A DNA stretch of 64,000 nt, taken from Cytophagales bacterium Alg240-R148 (GTDB taxonomy: Bacteria; Bacteroidota; Bacteroidia; Cytophagales; Cyclobacteriaceae). Of this stretch, positions 16,297-25,433 are shown piece after piece; within the stretch, counting starts at the first letter, position 1, and every line of letters starts with the position of its first letter. The stretch covers positions 559,866-623,865 of the forward strand of contig LS999829.1 in assembly GCA_900537185.1 (NCBI GenBank), read 5' to 3'. The notes below the pieces were generated by a model that saw nothing but the letters and a program-made list of their open reading frames with translations, was not told the origin of the DNA and made no database searches. Made by a program: the position numbers and the translations under genes.

Positions 16297-17857
16297 AAAG
16301 CGCTACCATTTGCTCAGCACATTTTTCACCATCCATTGCTGCCGAAACAATTCCTCCAGCATATCCAGCACCTTCCGCACATGGAAACAACCCTTTGATT
16401 TGAACATGTTCGCAGGTTTCTTTGTCTCTCGGTATTTTCACAGGGGCCGAACTTCTACTTTCTGTTGCCACAATTTGAGCATCGTTGCTCAAATATCCCC
16501 TCATTTTTTTCCCAAAAGCCTGAAAGCCCTGTTTCAGACTATCGGCTACAAACTCGGGCAAAACCGAATTCAAATCTGCTGAAACCAAACCAGGTTGATA
16601 CGAAGTTTTTAGCAAACTGGAAGAAGTTTTCCCTTGAACAAAATCACCCAAACGTTGAGCGGGAGCTTGTTGTGTACCTTGGCCTGGTTCAAATGCTCTT
16701 TGCTCTATCCCTTCTTGAAACTCCATCCCCGCCAAAGGTCCATTCCATCCTGCTTGATGAAAATCTTGCTCATTTACCGCCACAACTATACCCGAATTGG
16801 CAAATTCTGAATCTCGTCGAGAAGGGCTCATTCCATTGACCACTATTTCTCCGGGGCTCGTAGCCGCTGGCACTATAAAACCGCCTGGGCACATACAGAA
16901 GCTAAATACGCCTCTTTGCTGGTTGCCGCTAAAAGTCTGGTGGACCAAAGCATAGGAAGAAGCGGGAAGAAAAGGTCCTCGATCCGTTTTGCAGTGGTAC
17001 TGAATTTTGTCTATTAAATTCTGGTCGTGCTCTACCCGCACGCCCAGGGCAAAAGGTTTTGGCTCAATGTAAATCTTTTGTTGTGACAATTGGCGATAAA
17101 TGTCTCTTGCAGAATGACCAGTAGCCAAAAGCAAGGCTGCCCCTTCAATTTTTCCTTTGGTGGTTTCTACTCCAATGGCTCTTCCTTCTTTTATTATAAA
17201 CCCGTTCACCTTCGCCTCAAAGTGCACCTCTCCGCCATGGTCCAAAATAGTTTGTCGAATCTCTTCTATTAACTTTGGTAGTTTGTTGGTTCCAATATGC
17301 GGGTGCGCATCAAATAAAATTTCCTCTCTCGCTCCATGGGCATGTAATGAGTTCAAAATTCTCTGAACACTTCCCCTTTTTTTTGACCTCGTATACAATT
17401 TCCCATCGGAATAGGTACCTGCACCACCTTCTCCAAAACAATAGTTGGAGTCTGGGTTGACTATATTCTCTTTGTTAATGGCCGCCAAATCTCTTCTCCG
17501 GGCTTGGACATCCTTGCCTCTTTCCAACACCACCGGTAAGTGGCCTAATTCTAATATTCTCAAGGCTGCATACAACCCTGCTGGTCCAGCCCCAATTACA
17601 ACAAACTTCTTTTTATCCTGCCCATCTGCCTCCATTTGAATTTTTTTCACTCCCCTTGCAGCAGTTCCTTTTTCTACTAATTCAATTTCTATTGGAACGG
17701 TTACCGTTCTACCCCTGGCATCGATGGACCTTTTAATTATTTGATAGGTACAAGATCCATTGGCAATGGCAGGTACTTTTCCTTCAATAAACGCTCGAAG
17801 GTTGTTCACATCAAACCCAATTTCTGGAGAGACCTTAAATTTCATTCGGTTCTGCAT
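16286..17857 (-). CDS. FAD-dependent dehydrogenase (COG2509-type)
   Basis: 523 residues. A small N-terminal domain (1-85) precedes the FAD dinucleotide loop FVVIGAGPAGLYAALRIL at about 89-107. The GEGGAGTYSDGKLYTR block near residue 145 and a C-terminal GAGYAGGIVSAAMDGE block are typical of the uncharacterised FAD-dependent protein family common in many bacteria. The enzyme is cytoplasmic and its substrate is unknown. It follows the MORN-repeat gene at a distance of 3 bases and overlaps the CoA-binding gene by 11, a tight operon. The family is often annotated by similarity only. Confidence 0.85.
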   Translation of the reverse strand: MQNRMKFKVSPEIGFDVNNLRAFIEGKVPAIANGSCTYQIIKRSIDARGRTVTVPIEIELVEKGTAARGVKKIQMEADGQDKKKFVVIGAGPAGLYAALRILELGHLPVVLERGKDVQARRRDLAAINKENIVNPDSNYCFGEGGAGTYSDGKLYTRSKKRGSVQRILNSLHAHGAREEILFDAHPHIGTNKLPKLIEEIRQTILDHGGEVHFEAKVNGFIIKEGRAIGVETTKGKIEGAALLLATGHSARDIYRQLSQQKIYIEPKPFALGVRVEHDQNLIDKIQYHCKTDRGPFLPASSYALVHQTFSGNQQRGVFSFCMCPGGFIVPAATSPGEIVVNGMSPSRRDSEFANSGIVVAVNEQDFHQAGWNGPLAGMEFQEGIEQRAFEPGQGTQQAPAQRLGDFVQGKTSSSLLKTSYQPGLVSADLNSVLPEFVADSLKQGFQAFGKKMRGYLSNDAQIVATESRSSAPVKIPRDKETCEHVQIKGLFPCAEGAGYAGGIVSAAMDGEKCAEQMVALYGK

Positions 17858-17860
17858 AGG

Positions 17861-19669
17861 TTATTTTCTTTTTTTCTTGTTTTGGCTGAACATGTACCCT
17901 ATGGAGATACTTACAGCAGGAGTTAGAGCAAATTTCTTTTGTGGCAGTTTTTCAAAATACACCCTGTCTATCTCATTCACCTTGAATTGTCTGTAACCAA
18001 CATTAACCCCCAAATAACCATCCAAAGACCATCCTTTGTTTTTGGTATCAATAAGGTACCGGTAGCCCACAATTATTCCATATTGAAATTTGGATTCATT
18101 GGCTTGTACTTGGATGGTTTCTAAATCTAAAGGGTCCCTTTTTATTTCAGTTTCATGGCTTAAAATGTTAAACACTATTTGGTGACCAAAATACCACATA
18201 CCAAATAGCTCATCTGGATTATAAAACTTTTGTTTGAAACTGAACTCCAAACCAGTTGTTCCTATCTCTCCGTTGCTTAAATTGTTGAATTGTTTGTAAA
18301 AAGGTGCTTTAATGAGTACCAGTTCTACCTGGTACCCCAAGCGCTCTTGGAAATACATTTCTCCTGTTATTGGGATCCTGCCTATTAAATGAGAGAAAGC
18401 ATCTAAGCCGGCATATATCCCTACAAATTCATTAATTCCCTTTTTAAAATATTTGTTATCTTTCTTTTTATACCTGTATTTCCCGACCCCGTATTTCACT
18501 TTTGGATTCTTGGGTGCAGAAACTACGGAGGTAGGCTCGTACACCGGTCTAAAATAACCTGCCAATGTTCCATTTTCATGGTACAATTCCCACGTTCCTA
18601 CTTTCTTTTCCTTGTCCAGCGTTCCTTTCATTTTCAGTTTTCCACTGGGGTAAAACCCTACATAGTTGCCCTTGTCCTTGTTATAGAGACATTCTCCTAC
18701 TTTTGTGCCATTTTCGTCATAAAATGACCATAGGCTATCGTACTGATCTTCTTTGAAGTAACCTTCAATTTTTACCGAACCGCTTTCGTAAAACGATTGG
18801 TATTTACCAGTACCATTTTTGTAGGCGCCCTTGCTTTCTATTTTTCCGAACTGATCAAAGATGCTCCAATTTCCGTTTCGCTTGTCATTAGAATATTCTC
18901 CTTCTGACTTTGTTTTTCCATTTTCGTGGTAGCGTTTCCACTTCCCTTTTTTTGTTCCTTTGTTAAAAGCCCCTTCCGACTCCAACACACCAGATTCATA
19001 ATAGTATTTCCAGGAACCAACTTTTTTACCAGCAGTATATTTCCCCCTTGACAAAACCGTTCCATTTTCATGGTAGTATACCCAATCCCCTTCCTTTTTC
19101 TTATTCACTTTTAACCCCACACCGTACAACTTATTGGAGTTGTAGAACTCGTTGTACAACGCTTCTCCGTTGGCGTAACTAGCACGTGCAACCACCTGTT
19201 CCTCTTCGTTGTAGTATTCCCAATCTGCCACTTTCTCTCCTGCCAAAAAACGGCCTTTGCTTTTCATTTTACCATTGTAATAGTAGTAAACCCAAATCCC
19301 ATTCTGGCTTCCGTCCTGGACATTTCCCTCCATTCTTTTTTTACCTGTTTCATAGAAATAACGCCAAAACCCCTGATTTTTGCCTTCTTTAACAGGGCCT
19401 ACCATTTTCATTTGTCCATTTTCATAACGGTATTCCCATACTCCCTCGGGCATGTTGTTTTTATAACTTCCCTTTTTCTCAATAGAACCATTAAAATAAT
19501 AGGAAATATAGACACCGTCTAATACCGAGGTATTGCTGTCATTCAAATGAAAAACTTCATGCACCTTCTTCTCTTCCTTGTCAAAAAAAGTAGTCCTTTT
19601 TACATTTTGCGCACGAGCGCACAAAACACATAAAAGCAATGATGCGATATATATAACCCTAACTATCAA
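17861..19669 (-). CDS. Exported MORN-type repeat protein with C-terminal barrel-like domain
   Basis: 602 residues. The frame has no ATG before residue 73; a TTG at 19669 gives a good signal peptide (residues 1-20, ending CARAQ), so TTG is the probable start. Residues 50 to about 375 hold about 14 tandem repeats of 22-24 residues of the MORN_2 type, consensus GxWxYYxENGxxxxxGxYxxGxKx. The C-terminal 180 residues are beta-rich with alternating aromatic residues (EFVGIYAGLDAFS, FGYHQIVFN-like runs) and end KNKKKRK, like a small outer membrane barrel. It is 8 bases after the dioxygenase stop. Cell-surface or lipid-contact scaffold is an inference; YwqK-type 'antitoxin' labels for this repeat have little weight here. 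Confidence 0.75.
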   Translation of the reverse strand: MIVRVIYIASLLLCVLCARAQNVKRTTFFDKEEKKVHEVFHLNDSNTSVLDGVYISYYFNGSIEKKGSYKNNMPEGVWEYRYENGQMKMVGPVKEGKNQGFWRYFYETGKKRMEGNVQDGSQNGIWVYYYYNGKMKSKGRFLAGEKVADWEYYNEEEQVVARASYANGEALYNEFYNSNKLYGVGLKVNKKKEGDWVYYHENGTVLSRGKYTAGKKVGSWKYYYESGVLESEGAFNKGTKKGKWKRYHENGKTKSEGEYSNDKRNGNWSIFDQFGKIESKGAYKNGTGKYQSFYESGSVKIEGYFKEDQYDSLWSFYDENGTKVGECLYNKDKGNYVGFYPSGKLKMKGTLDKEKKVGTWELYHENGTLAGYFRPVYEPTSVVSAPKNPKVKYGVGKYRYKKKDNKYFKKGINEFVGIYAGLDAFSHLIGRIPITGEMYFQERLGYQVELVLIKAPFYKQFNNLSNGEIGTTGLEFSFKQKFYNPDELFGMWYFGHQIVFNILSHETEIKRDPLDLETIQVQANESKFQYGIIVGYRYLIDTKNKGWSLDGYLGVNVGYRQFKVNEIDRVYFEKLPQKKFALTPAVSISIGYMFSQNKKKRK

Positions 19670-19677
19670 AAACTTAC

Positions 19678-20637
19678 CTACGCATTAAGAATTTCATTAA
19701 CAACCCATGTTTTACCCCATTCCGCTTTTTCCTCTTCTGACCACAATTCAGGGAAGAAAATCACTTGCTGGAATCTCGGTGGAAGGTATTTTTGCCAGTT
19801 GGTACCACCAGTAGCTGCAATGTCTTCAGGAGCCTTTTGTAAATACCGCACCGCAGATTTATAATGGGCCAACCTCCAATATATATTGGCCAGCATATCA
19901 AATTCTCTTAACAACTTAATAATCTCTTCTTTATTTTCAGAATTGCTAAAGTTGTTTTGATACAAATACCACAAATTTTTATCCATTGAATTTTCAGCGA
20001 TTTCAACAAATTCTTTGTGGTATTTACCTTCAAACTGTTTCAGGGTGAGTGTCTTTTTTCCTGTAGCCAATTCAGTAGCACCCCTTTTCCAATACATATT
20101 CATCACTTTTTCGTCTAAGTCCACTTGAGACAATGCTTCTTTTTGGTCAGGAGCCAACAAGTTGTTGATGTCGGTCACCATCAGTTCTATAAAACGGTAT
20201 TGGGCCGATTGAAAACCACTAGCAGGCAACAAAGACATCCTGTATTTTAAGAACTGCTCCTTGTCCATGCCATCCACCATTACAGTAAAAGAAGACTCCA
20301 AGTGTTTCAAGTACCGATTCAAGCGTTTTAACCTTTCTATATAGAGCGCTTCAGTAAGGTCCGCTTCCTGAATTTGCTCAATTTCATGTATAATTAATTT
20401 AAAATATAGTTCTGTAATTTGATGGTAAATAATAAAAATCACTTCATCTTTAAAGGGTGTTTTTGGCTTTTGAAGACTCAACAACGTATCCAAATGAATG
20501 TAATCCCAATAAGTGAGGTAATCGGCATAGAGAAGACCATCTAAATAAGATAGTAAATCCTGCCCCATTACTTCGTATTTTTCGGCTAGTAATTTTATCT
20601 TGTCAACGATTTTTGGGTCTAAATTCGAATTTGTCAT
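19678..20637 (-). CDS. kynA: Tryptophan 2,3-dioxygenase family protein
   Basis: 319 residues, alpha-helical. The family blocks are visible: TYWDYIHLDTLLSLQKP (43-59), IIYHQITELYFK with active-site His at about 72, and a late TGGTNWQKYL (TGGSSGxxYL in classic enzymes). The haem-linked His is probably in LAHYKSAVRYL near residue 257. The enzyme would open the indole ring of tryptophan to N-formylkynurenine. The classic ELW is ELY here. It is the first gene of a leftward run and is divergent from glutaryl-CoA dehydrogenase, which acts at the far end of the tryptophan/lysine route. No other kynurenine gene is in the window. Confidence 0.85.
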   Translation of the reverse strand: MTNSNLDPKIVDKIKLLAEKYEVMGQDLLSYLDGLLYADYLTYWDYIHLDTLLSLQKPKTPFKDEVIFIIYHQITELYFKLIIHEIEQIQEADLTEALYIERLKRLNRYLKHLESSFTVMVDGMDKEQFLKYRMSLLPASGFQSAQYRFIELMVTDINNLLAPDQKEALSQVDLDEKVMNMYWKRGATELATGKKTLTLKQFEGKYHKEFVEIAENSMDKNLWYLYQNNFSNSENKEEIIKLLREFDMLANIYWRLAHYKSAVRYLQKAPEDIAATGGTNWQKYLPPRFQQVIFFPELWSEEEKAEWGKTWVVNEILNA

Positions 20638-20692
20638 GGTTTGGGCTTTAACAAATGTTTATAATTATATTAATTTGAGGTCAAATAGATAA

Positions 20693-20722
20693 CAAATTTA
20701 AATAATATCAAAGCTAGAACAA
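20693..20722 (-). promoter_or_regulatory. Bacteroidota-type promoter for the dioxygenase operon
   Basis: Minus strand: TTG (20722-20720), 19 bases, TAAATTTG (20700-20693), a full match to the -33 TTG/-7 TAnnTTTG pattern. The expected start is near 20686, giving a leader of about 50 bases. Confidence 0.6.
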
Positions 20723-20737
20723 GGTAAAATAATATAT

Positions 20738-21925
20738 ATGAAACAAATGGCAACAGATTTATTTGAATCGCCAGACTTTTATTGTTTGGATGACTTACTT
20801 ACAGAAGAGCACAAATTGATTCGCAGTTCGATTCGAGATTTCGTTAAGAAGGAAATCTCACCGAGCATTGAAGATTGGTGCCAAAATGCTCATTTCCCAC
20901 AAGAAATTGTCAAAAAATTTGGCGACGTTGGGGCTTTCGGACCTACCATTCCTATGGAGTATGGCGGTGGAGGATTGGACTATATCTCCTATGGTTTGAT
21001 CATGCAAGAAATTGAACGCGGAGACAGTGGCATGCGGTCCACAGCATCGGTTCAGGGTTCGTTGGTTATGTACCCCATTTATAAATTCGGTTCAGAGGAT
21101 CAAAAGAAAAAATTCTTACCCAAATTGGCCAGCGGAGAATTTCTAGGTTGTTTTGGTTTAACTGAGCCAGACCATGGTTCCAACCCAAGCGGAATGGTCA
21201 CCAACTTTAAAGACATGGGCGACCATTATCTTTTGAATGGGGCAAAAATGTGGATTTCCAATAGCCCACATGCCGATATTGCTGTGGTATGGGCGAAAAA
21301 TGAAGCTGGCAGAATACATGGTTTGATTGTGGAACGAGGCATGGAAGGGTTCACAACCCCAGAAACCCATGGAAAATGGTCGCTCAGAGCAAGCTGTACT
21401 GGTGAACTGGTTTTTGACAATGTCAAAGTTCCCAAAGAAAATTTACTTCCTGGCAAAAGTGGCTTGGGAGCACCTATGAATTGTCTTGATTCTGCGCGTT
21501 ATGGAATTGCTTGGGGTGCAATTGGAGCTGCAATGGATTGTTATGATTCTGCTAAAAGATATGCGCAAGAAAGAATTCAATTTGACAAGCCAATTGGTTC
21601 CTTTCAATTAATTCAAAAGAAATTGGCCGAAATGCTAACAGAAATAACCAAAGCCCAATTAATTAATTGGAGACTGGGCAATATGATGCAAGCAGGTACG
21701 GCAACCACCGCACAAATTTCACTTGCCAAAAGAAATGGGGTTGAAACAGCATTGAATATTGCTAGAGAAGCCCGTCAAATTCATGGTGGTATGGGAATTA
21801 CTGGTGAATACCCAATGATGCGACACATGGCTAATTTGGAATCGGTTGTAACCTACGAAGGCACCCATGACATTCACTTATTGATATTGGGAAAAGAAAT
21901 AACTGGTATCCAGGCATTTGTTTAA
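20738..21925 (+). CDS. gcdH: Glutaryl-CoA dehydrogenase (acyl-CoA dehydrogenase family)
   Basis: 395 residues. Domain order is the acyl-CoA dehydrogenase one: helical N-domain (1-135), a beta domain with CFGLTEPDHGSNPSGM, and a helical C-domain with the FAD-binding RQIHGGMGITGEYP. Glutaryl-CoA specificity is suggested by GMRSTASVQGSLVMYPI and by the catalytic Glu at about 374 in TYEGTHDIH. It converts glutaryl-CoA to crotonyl-CoA plus CO2, at the end of lysine and tryptophan catabolism. It is divergent from the dioxygenase. The start ATG 20738 or the one three codons on (20747) are both possible. Confidence 0.9.
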   Translation: MKQMATDLFESPDFYCLDDLLTEEHKLIRSSIRDFVKKEISPSIEDWCQNAHFPQEIVKKFGDVGAFGPTIPMEYGGGGLDYISYGLIMQEIERGDSGMRSTASVQGSLVMYPIYKFGSEDQKKKFLPKLASGEFLGCFGLTEPDHGSNPSGMVTNFKDMGDHYLLNGAKMWISNSPHADIAVVWAKNEAGRIHGLIVERGMEGFTTPETHGKWSLRASCTGELVFDNVKVPKENLLPGKSGLGAPMNCLDSARYGIAWGAIGAAMDCYDSAKRYAQERIQFDKPIGSFQLIQKKLAEMLTEITKAQLINWRLGNMMQAGTATTAQISLAKRNGVETALNIAREARQIHGGMGITGEYPMMRHMANLESVVTYEGTHDIHLLILGKEITGIQAFV

Positions 21926-21934
21926 AAAAGCAAA

Positions 21935-21959
21935 AAAAAGGGGCAATTTGCCCCTTTTT
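21935..21959. terminator. Bidirectional rho-independent terminator
   Basis: A 12-base perfect stem AAAAAGGGGCAA / TTGCCCCTTTTT around a single T, between gcdH (plus) and the beta-barrel gene (minus). A and T runs on both sides let it serve both genes. Confidence 0.85.
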
Positions 21960-21980
21960 ATGATATCCTGAATTTCAATA

Positions 21981-22553
21981 TTATTTACTATTGCCACCGA
22001 ACTTAAAACCAGCTGATAGTTGAAACACCTGGTTTTTTGTAGCATTGGATGCCGCTGCATCGTTGATTTCGCTAATTCCTAGATTGTACCGAGCATCTAC
22101 ACACAAACCAAAGGGAAGGTCCCAACCCAGTCCCATAGCAATACTGGTGTCTGATCCTTTCAACTCATCTTTAATATTTTGGTCCCCTATTTTTGCCGAT
22201 GCCAAAAAACCAAATTGTGGGCCCGCCTGTATGTTTAATCCTAATGGAAGGTTTAATTTTAATATAATTGGAATGTTGAAATAGTCCAAATGGGCGTCTG
22301 AAGAACTCGTTACGTCTTTTACTGTAGCACCTTGTCTGGAGTAAATTACTTCTGGCTGAATGGTCAAAATTGGCACCTTGATGCGCAAAAATGCACCAAC
22401 ATGGTACCCTGTTTTTTGATCGTAGGTGGCCGAAGCAGATGTCACATCCAAATTAGCAAAATTCAAACCACCTTTAACACCTAAAGACACTTGTGAAAAA
22501 CCAGCCGTACTCAAACAGAGGGCCAAGCCCAATAATAAAATAGATTTTCTCAT
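21981..22553 (-). CDS. Outer membrane beta-barrel protein (PorT-like family)
   Basis: 190 residues from the ATG at 22553 (MRKSILLLGLALCLSTAGFSQ signal peptide; the frame upstream has four more codons). The mature protein begins VSLGVKGGLNFANLDV and shows repeated beta strands ending in aromatic residues, with a final SAGFKFGGNSK. This matches small Bacteroidota barrels annotated as outer membrane beta-barrel or PorT family. Its role is unknown; PorT in Porphyromonas is a T9SS part but many paralogues are not. It lies 18 bases after the DUF1573 gene and probably shares its transcript. Confidence 0.8.
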   Translation of the reverse strand: MRKSILLLGLALCLSTAGFSQVSLGVKGGLNFANLDVTSASATYDQKTGYHVGAFLRIKVPILTIQPEVIYSRQGATVKDVTSSSDAHLDYFNIPIILKLNLPLGLNIQAGPQFGFLASAKIGDQNIKDELKGSDTSIAMGLGWDLPFGLCVDARYNLGISEINDAAASNATKNQVFQLSAGFKFGGNSK

Positions 22554-22571
22554 AGCAATTATCATTTATTT

Positions 22572-23651
22572 TTAGTTTTCAATGTATGCTTTTAATGTAA
22601 CCCGCTGCGTTGGTTTCTTTGGGTCATTAGAATAGATAACTACAGACTTCTGCTGGTTCCCTTTTCTATTCGTTGTATTAAATACTACAGTCATTTCGGT
22701 CGATTTCCCCGGATCCAAATCATAATCTTTTAATGTAATTTGCAAACAACTGCAATTGCCCATCACCTTTCTAACGTTCAATTTGGACTTTCCATTGTTC
22801 TTAAAATAGTATTTCACGGTATACGTTTGGTCTGGTTTGATCTTCCCGAAATCATGCATCAACTTAGAAACACCCAGTTTTGGTGCTTGTGCGAGTTCGT
22901 CCATTGTCATGGGCGGGAAATACTCTTCAATTGTAGCATAAACATTAAAAGACATCGGCTCGGCAATAGAGTCATTGGTTACCAAGGTGATGTTATCGGT
23001 TAAAAACCCATAATCTTCTTTCAACTTGGCATTGTAATGCACTTCCATGATGCCTTTTGTTTTTGCCTTTATGGTATCTCGGTCCAATACCACTTCGATA
23101 TGTTCTGGTTTTTGGATTGTTGCCACTACTACATCTTCTTCGCCATCGTTATAAAAATCAAATTTCTTTACGGTTGCTGCTTCAGCAGTAAGTACTTTAC
23201 CCAAGTTAAGATTTCTATACTTAAATCTTAATGACCCAAATTTAACCGGAAGTTCCTCTGCTATGGTTTTTTGTTTCGGATTTACAATCCCTTTAATAAA
23301 CAATACCAAAGGCTTGGATTGCGCATCTGTATAAACCGTTAAAGATTTATTAAAAGGGTAAGGCCTGTTAATAGGATTGTATTGTGCCTGAATGAACCCC
23401 ATTGCTCCAGGGGCTACTGCTTCTTTGGACCAGTCTGGTGTTGTGCACCCACAAGAAGCTTTTACATTGATTATCTTAATGGGTTTATCCAAATTGTTGG
23501 TAAACTGAAACTCGTAAGTTACCGGTCCATCCCCTTCTTGAATGGTTCCAAAGTCATGAACAGTTTCTACAAACTTTAATGGCTCGGATACTTGTGCCCA
23601 AATGGCGCTTGTTAGTAGGACAAAAAATAGTGTAATCGTTGCGTTTTTCAT
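22572..23651 (-). CDS. Exported DUF1573 protein (two Ig-like domains)
   Basis: 359 residues with an N-terminal signal peptide (MKNATITLFFVLLTSAIWAQ). Two DUF1573 (HYDIN/ASPM-like Ig fold) segments are visible: EPLKFVETVHDFGTIQEGDG near residue 22 with SCGCTTPDW, and LGVSKLMHDFGKIKPDQT near residue 260 with NCSCLQI. The paired Cys of each SCGCT/NCSC block are typical. These proteins sit on the cell surface or in the periplasm and probably scaffold other proteins. Function is not known. The gene is followed by the small barrel gene. Confidence 0.88.
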   Translation of the reverse strand: MKNATITLFFVLLTSAIWAQVSEPLKFVETVHDFGTIQEGDGPVTYEFQFTNNLDKPIKIINVKASCGCTTPDWSKEAVAPGAMGFIQAQYNPINRPYPFNKSLTVYTDAQSKPLVLFIKGIVNPKQKTIAEELPVKFGSLRFKYRNLNLGKVLTAEAATVKKFDFYNDGEEDVVVATIQKPEHIEVVLDRDTIKAKTKGIMEVHYNAKLKEDYGFLTDNITLVTNDSIAEPMSFNVYATIEEYFPPMTMDELAQAPKLGVSKLMHDFGKIKPDQTYTVKYYFKNNGKSKLNVRKVMGNCSCLQITLKDYDLDPGKSTEMTVVFNTTNRKGNQQKSVVIYSNDPKKPTQRVTLKAYIEN

Positions 23652-23790
23652 AAATGCTATGTGTAAATCTGCTGCAATTTAAGAATGAAAGCTGTATACT
23701 CATTATTCTTATTAGACTTTTGTTTAATTTTGATATTAAGAGTCTTTTTTTTTTTATTTCTTTGCGAACAAATTAAATATTAGCAAAAAC

Positions 23791-24762
23791 ATGGCCAGAA
23801 TCTTAACAGGAATTCAAAGTTCGGGAAAACCACATTTGGGAAATATCCTAGGGGCCATCCGCCCCGCTATAGAATTGTCTAAGAGCGAAAAAAATGAATC
23901 GTTATTTTTTATAGCAGATTTACACTCTTTGACCACTATTAAAGATGCGGAAGTATTAAAAGAAAATGTTTACTCGGTAGCTGCAGCATGGCTCGCTTGC
24001 GGTTTTGATACAGAAAAAAATTACTTTTATAGACAATCTAGAATCAATGAAGTTTGTGAGCTCACCTGGTTTATGAATTGTTTCACACCATTTCCAATGT
24101 TGGCCAACGCCCATTCTTTCAAAGATAAAAGCGACCGGCTTTCTGATGTGAATTCTGGATTATTTACCTATCCAGTATTAATGGCCTGTGATATTATTTT
24201 GTACGATGCCAATATTGTTCCGGTCGGAAAAGACCAACAACAACATTTGGAAATTACCAGAGACATCGCAAGTACCTTCAATCATAAATTTGGAGAAACT
24301 TTTGTCTTGCCTGAAGTTAGGATAGATGAAAAAATCATGACCATCCCAGGTACGGATGGACAAAAAATGAGCAAGTCTTATGGCAACACCATTGATATTT
24401 TTTTACCAGACAAGAAATTAAGAAAACAAATAATGTCCATCCAAACGGACAGCACCCCACTTGAAGAACCAAAAAACCCGGATACTTGCAACGTTTTTGC
24501 TTTGTATAAAATTTTAGGGGATGAAGACCAGGTTCAAACCATGCGACACAATTACGAAGCTGGAAATTATGGGTATGGCCATGCCAAACAAGCTTTGTTT
24601 GAATTGATATGTGCCCTTTATGAAAACGAAAGGAAACAATACAATTACTACATGGAAAACAAAGAAGTTCTCGAAGCAAAGTTAAAAGCTGGAGAAGAAA
24701 AAGCCAGGGCCATTGCACAAACTGTAATTCAAAAAGTAAGGGAGAAATTGGGCTACGCTTAA
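23791..24762 (+). CDS. trpS: Tryptophan--tRNA ligase
   Basis: 323 residues, a class I aminoacyl-tRNA synthetase. The HIGH-type motif is PHLGN near residues 14-18 (SSGKPHLGNILGA) and KMSKS is at 192-196 in GQKMSKSYGN. It charges tRNA-Trp with tryptophan. Length and order match the bacterial TrpRS. It is transcribed alone, divergent from the DUF1573 gene, and ends in a clear terminator. Chance proximity to the dioxygenase (3 kb away) should not be read as a link. Confidence 0.95.
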   Translation: MARILTGIQSSGKPHLGNILGAIRPAIELSKSEKNESLFFIADLHSLTTIKDAEVLKENVYSVAAAWLACGFDTEKNYFYRQSRINEVCELTWFMNCFTPFPMLANAHSFKDKSDRLSDVNSGLFTYPVLMACDIILYDANIVPVGKDQQQHLEITRDIASTFNHKFGETFVLPEVRIDEKIMTIPGTDGQKMSKSYGNTIDIFLPDKKLRKQIMSIQTDSTPLEEPKNPDTCNVFALYKILGDEDQVQTMRHNYEAGNYGYGHAKQALFELICALYENERKQYNYYMENKEVLEAKLKAGEEKARAIAQTVIQKVREKLGYA

Positions 24763-24787
24763 AAGCTGGATGTTTGCCAAAAAACAG

Positions 24788-24836
24788 ACCCCTTCTGCAT
24801 CTATTATAACCATGGATGTGGAAGGGGTTTTATTTT
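24788..24836 (+). terminator. Rho-independent terminator of trpS
   Basis: ACCCCTTC at 24788-24795 pairs with GAAGGGGT at 24821-24828, extended by six more mostly paired bases inward (two wobble pairs), followed by TTTATTTT. It lies 26 bases after the trpS stop. Confidence 0.8.
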
Positions 24837-25026
24837 GAAGGCCCTACTATTTTGAATAGAGGCAGTGGTTCTGCTTGTGTTGCTGTGTCCCAATAACATT
24901 TCCCTACTTATCTCAACTGACCATACCCTCTCCAGTTATAATCCAATAAGTCCAGCATACTAATCGCCTCATTATTAAAAGATTGTTAGGTGAAATAAGT
25001 AACTTGTCTTAAATTAACCACCCATT

Positions 25027-25425
25027 ATGAATAAAAAAGAAGAAAAACTTTCCCACCTATACCAATTGTATCAATTGGCCATTGAGGATGGCGTTCTTTC
25101 ACAAATCGAATTGGCTTTTATTAAAAATATAGCCGAAAGATTGGAGATTGACTTGGAAGAAGTAGAAAAATACAAACCCCATCCCAACAAATTGATTTTA
25201 CCTGATCAAGAATATAAAATAATTCCTCTTTTTCACCGTTTGACTTTGTTAATGTGTATTGATACGGTTGCTACGGAAAGTGAAAAAGATTTTTGTTTTC
25301 AAATGGGTATAAGAATGGGCCTCCACCCACAAGCCGTTACAGAAACCATTGGATTAATAATTGAATATGGCACAAGTTTAACCCCAGAATCTATAACAGA
25401 GGTGTTTAACAAATTCTCAAACTAA
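25027..25425 (+). CDS. TerB-like helical protein
   Basis: 132 residues, all-helical, no signal peptide. The first helix pattern LYQLYQLAIEDGVLSQIELAFIKNIAERL and the later LMCIDTVATESEKDFCFQMG resemble the TerB/DjlA-N fold, which has an acidic EDG- or DG-type metal site. TerB-like domains bind metals and sit in envelope- or stress-linked proteins. The acidic residues here (E22, D23 and E70-74 region) are suggestive, not proven. It is 8 bases before the large exported gene and probably shares its transcript. Confidence 0.6.
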   Translation: MNKKEEKLSHLYQLYQLAIEDGVLSQIELAFIKNIAERLEIDLEEVEKYKPHPNKLILPDQEYKIIPLFHRLTLLMCIDTVATESEKDFCFQMGIRMGLHPQAVTETIGLIIEYGTSLTPESITEVFNKFSN

Positions 25426-25433
25426 GTAAAAAA

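Noticed and set aside
17861..19669. YwqK-type antitoxin label for the MORN repeats
   Set aside because: The name comes from automatic annotation of the repeat; the protein is exported and long, and no toxin gene is adjacent.
23791..24762. trpS as part of a tryptophan locus with the dioxygenase
   Set aside because: They are 3 kb apart on different strands with other genes and a terminator between.
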